A stretch of 11,407 nt of DNA from Nitrospinota bacterium (GTDB taxonomy: Bacteria > JADFOP01 > DATKYB01), in NCBI GenBank assembly GCA_035528715.1, contig DATKYB010000102.1, positions 1 to 11,407 of the forward strand. Direction: 5' to 3'. Of this stretch, positions 6,182 to 11,407 are shown piece by piece; position 1 is the stretch's first letter; the number at the start of each line of letters is the position of its first letter. Below the pieces are notes generated by a model that saw only the letters and a program-made list of their open reading frames with translations, was not told the DNA's origin and did not search any database. Position numbers and translations under genes: made by a program.

Positions 6182-7693
6182 TTATTGAGATTTTAAGGTT
6201 TTTTTAAACTCATCAATGGCGTCTTTAAGTTTATCCTCAGTATCTTCACTAATCTCTTTGCTATCCTTTATTTCTTTTCCTATATCAGGATGCTTCTCAT
6301 CCATAAATTGGAGGATTTTTTCCTCAACCTCACGGCATTCCTCTGGTGAGACATCATCTAAATATCCATTAACCCCGAGATAGATTATTAAAACCTGTTT
6401 TTCTATTGAGAGTGGGCTGTATTGACCCTGTTTTAATACCTCTATCATCCTTCGTCCTCTTGCAAGCTGGGCCTGCGTTGCAGCATCTAACTCACTGCCA
6501 AACTGAGCAAAGGCAGCTATTTCTCTGTACTGAGCTAAATCCAGCCTCAGCCTTCCAGCCACCTGTTTCATTGCTTTGATCTGGGCAGCCCCTCCTACGC
6601 GAGATACAGAAAGCCCAACATTAATAGCAGGCCTAATTCCAGAATAAAAGAGGTCAGACTCCAGATATATCTGTCCGTCTGTAATAGAGATAACGTTTGT
6701 TGGGATATATGCAGATACATCTCCTGCCTGTGTTTCTATAATAGGCAATGCTGTTAGAGATCCTCCTCCCATCTCATCATTTAATTTTGCTGCCCTCTCC
6801 AGCAATCTTGAGTGGAGATAAAATATATCCCCTGGAAAGGCTTCCCTGCCAGGAGGCCTCCTGAGAAGCAAAGATAATTGCCTGTAAGCTACTGCGTGTT
6901 TGGAAAGATCATCGTATATAATCAGGACATGCTGTTTATTGTCCCTAAAATACTCTCCAAGAGCACATCCAGAATAAGGGGCAATATAGAGTAAGGGCGC
7001 GGGTTCGCTCGCTGTCGCTGAAATGACTGTTGTGTATTCCATGGCCCCGTTCTTTTCTAAGGTATCTACAATCCTTGCTACCGTTGACATCTTCTGGCCT
7101 ATAGCCACATAGATACATTTGACATCATTATCTTTCTGATTAACAATCGTATCTAAAGCAATAGCTGTTTTTCCTGTTTGACGGTCCCCGATAATCAATT
7201 CTCTCTGGCCCCTACCAATAGGTATCATTGAATCAATTGCCTTAATCCCTGTCTGAAGGGGTTCTTTTACTGGCTGCCTGCTAACCACGCCAGGCGCTAA
7301 TCTCTCAACAGGCCTAAACTCTTCTGTATCAATAGGCCCCTTTCCGTCTAAAGGCTCTCCCAGGGCATTGACAACTCTTCCTATCATTTTATCGCCTACT
7401 GGAATTTCTACAATCCTTTTTGTCCTTTTTACCTCATCCCCCTCTTTGATAAGCGTGCTTTCTCCCAAAAGCACGGTTCCTACGCTGTCCTCTTCCAGGT
7501 TAAGAACCATACCATAAACATTTTCTGGAAAAGCTATGAGCTCGCCAGCCATCGCCTTTTCTAATCCATAAATCTTTGCTATTCCATCGCCTACAGAAAT
7601 GACTGTTCCTATCTCGCTTAACTCTATTTCTTTTTCAAACCCTTCAATCTGCCTCTTTATTACCTCGCTAATCTCTTCTGCCTTGATTTCCAT
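6182..7693 (-). CDS. atpA: F1 ATP synthase alpha subunit
   Basis: The 503-residue alpha subunit carries the non-catalytic nucleotide sites and gives each beta its arginine finger. Motifs: Walker A GDRQTGKT (169-176), Walker B-like LIIYDDLSK (257-265), and the signature [17 protein letters not shown] (355-371) with the finger Arg365. The N-terminal [20 protein letters not shown] is the helix that meets delta. The last 30 or so residues ([20 protein letters not shown]) are very acidic. The ATG overlaps the delta stop by one base (TAATG), and AAAGGA lies just upstream, so the two are translationally coupled. Confidence 0.98.
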   Translation of the reverse strand: MEIKAEEISEVIKRQIEGFEKEIELSEIGTVISVGDGIAKIYGLEKAMAGELIAFPENVYGMVLNLEEDSVGTVLLGESTLIKEGDEVKRTKRIVEIPVGDKMIGRVVNALGEPLDGKGPIDTEEFRPVERLAPGVVSRQPVKEPLQTGIKAIDSMIPIGRGQRELIIGDRQTGKTAIALDTIVNQKDNDVKCIYVAIGQKMSTVARIVDTLEKNGAMEYTTVISATASEPAPLLYIAPYSGCALGEYFRDNKQHVLIIYDDLSKHAVAYRQLSLLLRRPPGREAFPGDIFYLHSRLLERAAKLNDEMGGGSLTALPIIETQAGDVSAYIPTNVISITDGQIYLESDLFYSGIRPAINVGLSVSRVGGAAQIKAMKQVAGRLRLDLAQYREIAAFAQFGSELDAATQAQLARGRRMIEVLKQGQYSPLSIEKQVLIIYLGVNGYLDDVSPEECREVEEKILQFMDEKHPDIGKEIKDSKEISEDTEDKLKDAIDEFKKTLKSQ

Positions 7694-8244
7694 TATCCTT
7701 TAACCCCCTTCAATAGTTCTTCTTTTATATGTCCCAGTTGGTTTTTAATGCTTCCATCTATTATATATCCTCCCATCTGAATCTTTATCCCTCCAACCAA
7801 ATAAGGGTCAATTTTCTCTTCTAATAACACCTCTTTTTTGGTTAACTTTGAAAGCTTCTCTTTCAACCTCTTTTTTGAGTCTTCTGGTATTTGATAGCCA
7901 GATGTTATCAAGGCTTTCACTCTGTTGTGAATCTCGTTAGAAAGCTCCCCATAAATTAGGGATATTGCCATAATATGATTCAGCCTGTTCTTTTCAAGAA
8001 GAAGATATAAAAATCTTGACACGACCGGCATAACTTTAATAATTTCAATGATTTCTGCTAATATTCCTTTTTTAAAGCCTAAATCTATGCTTGGATTGTA
8101 GAGAAGGTCCCGAAGGCCTTTGTTCTCTTTAATTAAAGAAGCAATATTTTTTAGCTCTTTATCAATTCTGTCCACATCTTTCGGTTCTTTGTTTATCTCT
8201 AATAAGGCCTTTGCATACCTTTTTGATACAACATTCCCTATCAA
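7693..8244 (-). CDS. atpH: ATP synthase delta subunit (OSCP), TTG start
   Basis: This 183-residue product is the delta/OSCP subunit that joins the peripheral stalk to the top of F1. The N-terminal [10 protein letters not shown] helix and the C-terminal [20 protein letters not shown] with [16 protein letters not shown] are family hallmarks. The start codon is TTG (8244-8242), not ATG; it overlaps the TGA of b as TTGA. No in-frame ATG lies near, and GGAGA at 8256-8252 is seven bases upstream, so TTG is well supported. A rare start could lower delta output to the single copy needed per complex, though that is inference. Confidence 0.95.
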   Translation of the reverse strand: MIGNVVSKRYAKALLEINKEPKDVDRIDKELKNIASLIKENKGLRDLLYNPSIDLGFKKGILAEIIEIIKVMPVVSRFLYLLLEKNRLNHIMAISLIYGELSNEIHNRVKALITSGYQIPEDSKKRLKEKLSKLTKKEVLLEEKIDPYLVGGIKIQMGGYIIDGSIKNQLGHIKEELLKGVKG

Positions 8245-8801
8245 GACAGTTTCTCCATTTTTTCTATGTATTCATCTATTAATCTATTATGATCTTCTTT
8301 TTTAATATTCTTTTTTATGAGTTCCTCAGCCATTCCGAGTGCCAAAAGAGCTGCTTCCTGTTGAAGTTTGGCCTTAGCTTTTTTGGACTCTAATTCAATG
8401 TTTCTCTTTATCTGCTCAACTACTTTTTTAGCTAGTTCTTCGGCCTCTTGTTTTATTTTCTCTTGAATTTTTTCACCATCCAATTTGGCTTGTTCTCGTA
8501 ACATAGAGATTTCCTTCTCAACAGAATCAAGCTTCTCTCTATACTCTTTAAGCCTTTGCTCTGCTCTATTTCTTGCTAAATCAGCTTCTTCTAGCTCGTC
8601 TTTTATACTCTTACTTCTTCCTTTAAAAAATTCCCTTGCCTTCTTGAATAAAAAAAAGTATAAGACGGCTATAAATAATCCAAAATTTATAATCTTAAAG
8701 GCTTCATGGGTTAAGCTAAAATGTCCCCCTCCTGCCGCAGAAGCTGCTTTAGCCGAAAAAATGATTAACAGAACTGAAAATATTATCCGATTTATTAACA
8801 T
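8241..8801 (-). CDS. atpF: ATP synthase b subunit with signal-like N-terminus
   Basis: The b subunit is a peripheral-stalk strand: a membrane anchor followed by a long coiled coil. The frame is open to 8843, but I choose the ATG at 8801: AAAAGG (8813-8808) is six bases upstream, and the longer form would overlap b' by 32 bases with no such site. The 186-residue product begins with a signal-like helix, MLINRIIFSVLLIIFSAKAA to about residue 22 (AxA), then a short polar part, a membrane helix about 35-52 (FKIINFGLFIAVLYFFLF) and a highly charged coiled coil from 53 to the end. Such pre-sequences occur on b subunits of Deltaproteobacteria. It follows b' by ten bases. Confidence 0.93.
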   Translation of the reverse strand: MLINRIIFSVLLIIFSAKAASAAGGGHFSLTHEAFKIINFGLFIAVLYFFLFKKAREFFKGRSKSIKDELEEADLARNRAEQRLKEYREKLDSVEKEISMLREQAKLDGEKIQEKIKQEAEELAKKVVEQIKRNIELESKKAKAKLQQEAALLALGMAEELIKKNIKKEDHNRLIDEYIEKMEKLS

Positions 8802-8811
8802 AAAATACCTT

Positions 8812-9234
8812 TTATAGCTTTCTTCCCAATATCTTCTCTGCAATTTCCGTAGAAAACCTCTTGGTCTTTTCTATAAGCTCTTTTTTTGCTTGAGATGTTG
8901 CTTCTATTATCTCTGTCTTCGCCTTCTCCATGATATTTCGAGATTTGAGCGTTGCTGAATCGACAATCTCCCGTTGCCTTTCAATAGCTTCTTTTTGAAC
9001 TCTCGCCAGATCTTCACTGATCTCATTTTTTGTTAAATGTATGATTCTTTTATATTCTTCTAGCTTGTCCTCAGCAAGCCTTTCATTATCTTCTGCCTTT
9101 TTGAGATACCCTTTGGTTAGTCTCTCTCTTTTCTCAAAATTTTCCAGGAAGGGTCTGAACAGAAATTTTCTTAAAATAACAAGCAATATAATAAAATTGA
9201 TAAAAAGCAAAAAAAATGTTGAGTCAATAGACAT
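8812..9234 (-). CDS. atpF': ATP synthase b' (second b-type) subunit
   Basis: This 140-residue protein has one N-terminal membrane helix (STFFLLFINFIILLVILRKF region, about 5-22), a basic patch with Pro (KFLFRPF), then a continuous charged coiled coil. It is a b-type peripheral-stalk subunit, distinct from the next gene and shorter, so the stalk is probably a b/b' heterodimer, as in photosynthetic bacteria and in Deltaproteobacteria-type operons. GAGGT lies seven bases before the ATG. It opens the ATP synthase operon: a promoter lies in the 115-base gap upstream and atpF follows within ten bases. b and b' are hard to separate by sequence alone, so the prime label follows gene order. Confidence 0.9.
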   Translation of the reverse strand: MSIDSTFFLLFINFIILLVILRKFLFRPFLENFEKRERLTKGYLKKAEDNERLAEDKLEEYKRIIHLTKNEISEDLARVQKEAIERQREIVDSATLKSRNIMEKAKTEIIEATSQAKKELIEKTKRFSTEIAEKILGRKL

Positions 9235-9300
9235 ATTAAGACCTCAACTTTAAAATTAGATTTGAAAACTTTTATTAGAAGGACCTTTAAAAAGCAAAAT

Positions 9301-9330
9301 AATCTAGCACAACAGTGTAATTTTTGTCAA
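9301..9330 (-). promoter_or_regulatory. Extended -10 promoter for the ATP synthase operon
   Basis: On the minus strand a perfect TTGACA (9330-9325) is followed after 18 bases by TAGATT (9306-9301), preceded by TG-C, an extended -10 element that compensates for a four-of-six -10. Transcription would begin near 9294, about 60 bases before b'. No terminator is seen between the bactofilin stop and this site, so read-through from the par genes is also possible. Confidence 0.55.
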
Positions 9331-9349
9331 TATCTTCATGCTTTCTATT

Positions 9350-9748
9350 TTAGCTATTTTTTAGCTGTACCTCCTCAGCTATTGAAACATTAAGCATCTC
9401 CTTGTCCATCTCACAGCTTCCCTCAAAGATAGCCCCTTCTTCAATAAAAAGGGAAGGGGTTTTGATATTCCCATTTAATTCACAGCTCGAATGAATTTTT
9501 ATCTTTTTTGAGGCACTAATATTGCCTGTTATTTTCCCAAGAGCTATTAAGGTGCCAACGTGAATCTCTGCATTGATTCTTGCTTTTTCGCCAACAATCA
9601 GGGTGTCTGAAGTCACTACTTCACCCTCTAGCATTCCGTCAATCCTAACCGTTCCTTCAAAGCTTAGAGTTCCCTTAAATTCTGTTCCCTCTCCAAGAAA
9701 TGCCTTAATTTCTTTGGATTCTGATTGTTCATTCTTTTCCTTTGACAT
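9350..9748 (-). CDS. Bactofilin (polymer-forming cytoskeletal protein)
   Basis: This 132-residue protein is a bactofilin (DUF583), which forms nucleotide-free filaments of beta-helix subunits and serves as a scaffold in cell shape, wall synthesis or chromosome anchoring. The flexible tail (about 1-17) precedes the core FLGEGTEFKGTLSFEGTVRI and DGMLEGEVVTSDTLIVGEKA, where the FEGTVRIDG and EGEV pattern is typical, and repeating beta turns run to about 118. It begins after only three bases following the parB stop, with a G-rich stretch (GGGGGG) about 12 bases before the ATG. In Myxococcus-type bacteria bactofilins work with ParAB in chromosome organisation, so the linkage is suggestive. Its exact role here is not shown. 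Confidence 0.93.
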   Translation of the reverse strand: MSKEKNEQSESKEIKAFLGEGTEFKGTLSFEGTVRIDGMLEGEVVTSDTLIVGEKARINAEIHVGTLIALGKITGNISASKKIKIHSSCELNGNIKTPSLFIEEGAIFEGSCEMDKEMLNVSIAEEVQLKNS

Positions 9749-9751
9749 TTT

Positions 9752-10606
9752 TTAATTAATCCCCCCTTTTTTTATCTCTTCCAACAACCTTTGGAGTTCT
9801 TCTTCAGAGTAATAGTATATTTCTATCTTCCCTCCTTTTTTGCTTTGGCTAATATTAACCTTTGTGTTTAGCCTCCTCTTAAGCTCTTCCTCAACAGAAA
9901 GAAGGAATATATCTTTTTTTGCCTTCTTCTTCAGCCTCAATCCCTGTTGTGCCTTCCTGACAAGGTTCTCTGTTTCCCTGACAGAAAGGGCCTTCTTAAT
10001 AACTACATCCCTAACGGCTTTCTGCTCCTTTACAGACTTCAGACCAAGAAGAGTCCTGGCATGTCCCATTGACAATCTATTGTTTTCAATATCTTCTTTG
10101 ATAGTCTCTGGGAGTTTTAATAACCGAATATAGTTGGTTATTGAGGATCGGTCCTTTCCCACCCTGCGAGAAAGTTCCTCCTGGGTCATGCCAAACCCCT
10201 TAATCAACTCGTTATAAGCAAGGGCTTCCTCTATGGGGTTCAGATCTTCTCTTTGAATATTCTCTATCAAAGCCAGTTCCAATATCTCTGAGCTAGATAT
10301 TTCTTTTATTAGGGCAGGCGCTTTTTCGATTCCCAGCATCTGCAAGGCCCTCCAGCGTCTCTCGCCCGCAATAAGCTCATAACCATCTTCTCCTCTTTTT
10401 ACTATGATCGGCTGAATTATTCCCTTTTCCTTGATAGAGTCTGCCAGGTCTTTTAGTTTTGCCTTATCAAGCCTCTTTCTTGGCTGATATCTGTTTGGTT
10501 TAATCATTGATACAGGAATATTTATCAACCTCTCTTCCTTAATTGTATCTGTCTTAAGTTCCGGAATTAATGCTTCTAACCCCTTACCCAGTGCCTTACG
10601 CTGCAT
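9752..10606 (-). CDS. parB: Chromosome partitioning protein ParB
   Basis: The 284-residue ParB is the parS-binding CTPase clamp of chromosome segregation. Domains in order: the ParA-contact N-terminus RKALGKGLEALIP (3-15), the CTP-binding region with GERRWRA (81-87) and ENIQREDLNP (115-124), a helix-turn-helix at about 139-165 (MTQEELSRRVGKDRSSITNY) and a short C-terminal dimer domain (about 234-278). All key motifs are intact. The ATG at 10606 overlaps the end of parA by 11 bases, with AAGGAG about ten bases upstream. No full parS palindrome occurs in this window, so its sites lie elsewhere. Confidence 0.97.
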   Translation of the reverse strand: MQRKALGKGLEALIPELKTDTIKEERLINIPVSMIKPNRYQPRKRLDKAKLKDLADSIKEKGIIQPIIVKRGEDGYELIAGERRWRALQMLGIEKAPALIKEISSSEILELALIENIQREDLNPIEEALAYNELIKGFGMTQEELSRRVGKDRSSITNYIRLLKLPETIKEDIENNRLSMGHARTLLGLKSVKEQKAVRDVVIKKALSVRETENLVRKAQQGLRLKKKAKKDIFLLSVEEELKRRLNTKVNISQSKKGGKIEIYYYSEEELQRLLEEIKKGGIN

Positions 10607-11360
10607 TTGAAATTAACTCCTTTGCTAAATTAAGATAGGCTGCTGCTCCTTTTGATTCAATGTCATAGAGAATTATTGGTTTGCCAAAGCTTGGGGCTTC
10701 GCTTAAACGAACACTTCTTGGAATAATGGTATGAAGAACTTGATCTTTGAACAGCCTTCTTATCTCCTCTGTTACCTGCTGAGAGATAAGTGTTCTTACA
10801 TCATACATTGTTAATAAAATTCCCTCGATAAACAAGGAGGGGTTAAGGTTTCTCTTGATTAAATTTATCGTTTTTAAAAGCTGGCTTAATCCTTCCAAGG
10901 GATAAAATTCACACTGCAGCGGAATCAAGACCGCATCAGCTGCTGTTAATGAATTGATGGTCAAAAGACCAAGGGAGGGGGGTGTGTCTATAACAATAAA
11001 TTCATAATTGTCTTTTACTTTCTCAAGCGCGGCCTTTAATCTCTTCTCTCTGTCTTCCATATTTACAAACTCTATTTCTGCTCCTATAAGGTCTATATTC
11101 GAAGGAACGATGTCTAAATGTTCTATTTCTGTATGCTGAATGGTTTTATCAAGTGAGCAATTTTCAATAAGGGCCTGGTAAACATTTTTTTCAAGCCCAT
11201 CTTTGCTAATACCCAACCCACTGCTGGCATTTCCTTGTGGGTCTAGGTCTATTAAAAGGGTCCTTCGCTCTGCTACGGCCAAACAGGCAGATAGATTTAC
11301 TGCTGTGGTAGTTTTGCCCACGCCCCCTTTTTGGTTTGATACAGAGATAACCTTCGCCAT
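10596..11360 (-). CDS. parA: Chromosome partitioning ATPase ParA (Soj)
   Basis: The 254-residue ParA is the ATPase that binds DNA non-specifically and is driven off by ParB to move origins apart. The deviant Walker A KGGVGKTT is at 11-18, DLDPQGN with Asp40 at 38-44, Walker B FIVIDTPPSLG at 121-131, and IPRSVRLSEAPSFGKPI at 213-229. It has no N-terminal helix-turn-helix domain, so it is of the small chromosomal (Soj) type rather than the long plasmid type. The start matches the family N-terminus. A TATACT on the minus strand at 11381-11376 could be a -10 close to the start, but no -35 is convincing; the real promoter may lie beyond the window. It leads the parAB-bactofilin group. Confidence 0.97.
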   Translation of the reverse strand: MAKVISVSNQKGGVGKTTTAVNLSACLAVAERRTLLIDLDPQGNASSGLGISKDGLEKNVYQALIENCSLDKTIQHTEIEHLDIVPSNIDLIGAEIEFVNMEDREKRLKAALEKVKDNYEFIVIDTPPSLGLLTINSLTAADAVLIPLQCEFYPLEGLSQLLKTINLIKRNLNPSLFIEGILLTMYDVRTLISQQVTEEIRRLFKDQVLHTIIPRSVRLSEAPSFGKPIILYDIESKGAAAYLNLAKELISNAA

Positions 11361-11407
11361 ATATTCTTTTATTTTAGTATAGCTAATTTTTTAAAAAATA
11401 ATAGCAT

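Overview
The window looks like a bacterial chromosome segment made of two unlike parts. From about 2567 to the right end it is a conserved housekeeping block read leftward (minus strand): parA, parB, a bactofilin, then seven F-type ATP synthase genes in the order b', b, delta, alpha, gamma, beta, epsilon, and finally a stand-alone LUD-domain (LutC-like) gene. An F1/stalk operon without the a and c subunit genes, with paired b' and b genes and placed behind parAB-bactofilin, is an arrangement I associate with Desulfobacterota (Deltaproteobacteria such as Geobacter) and neighbouring phyla such as Nitrospirota. The AT-rich sequence and mixed Shine-Dalgarno use fit a metagenomic or anaerobic member of that broad group. 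This placement is inference; nothing here fixes the species.

From about 1 to 2121 the window is accessory and visibly richer in A/T. Three leftward genes lie close together and probably form one operon: a signal-peptide/membrane protein, a small HEPN-like protein, and a third gene cut by the window edge. Facing away from them is one rightward gene of unknown function, with a C-terminal part that could be a winged helix. The 110-bp gap between the divergent units carries two good sigma70-type promoters and a perfect 6-1-6 palindrome. The rightward promoter is so close to its ATG that the mRNA should be leaderless. Function is unknown; a defence or conflict role is only a hypothesis.

Between the two parts, 2122-2566 holds no convincing gene. 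It contains a probable weak terminator, a long imperfect inverted repeat of about 126 bp, and two diverged tandem hairpin units 80 bp apart. This repeat cluster marks the boundary between accessory and core DNA.

In the core block, parA and parB overlap and bactofilin follows at once, so chromosome partitioning and a cytoskeletal scaffold share a transcript. A TTGACA / extended -10 promoter in the 115-bp gap before b' can drive the ATP synthase genes separately. A hairpin terminator after epsilon ends that operon. The encoded subunits make F1 (alpha, beta, gamma, epsilon), the delta connector and the b/b' peripheral stalk; the membrane a and c subunits must be encoded elsewhere.
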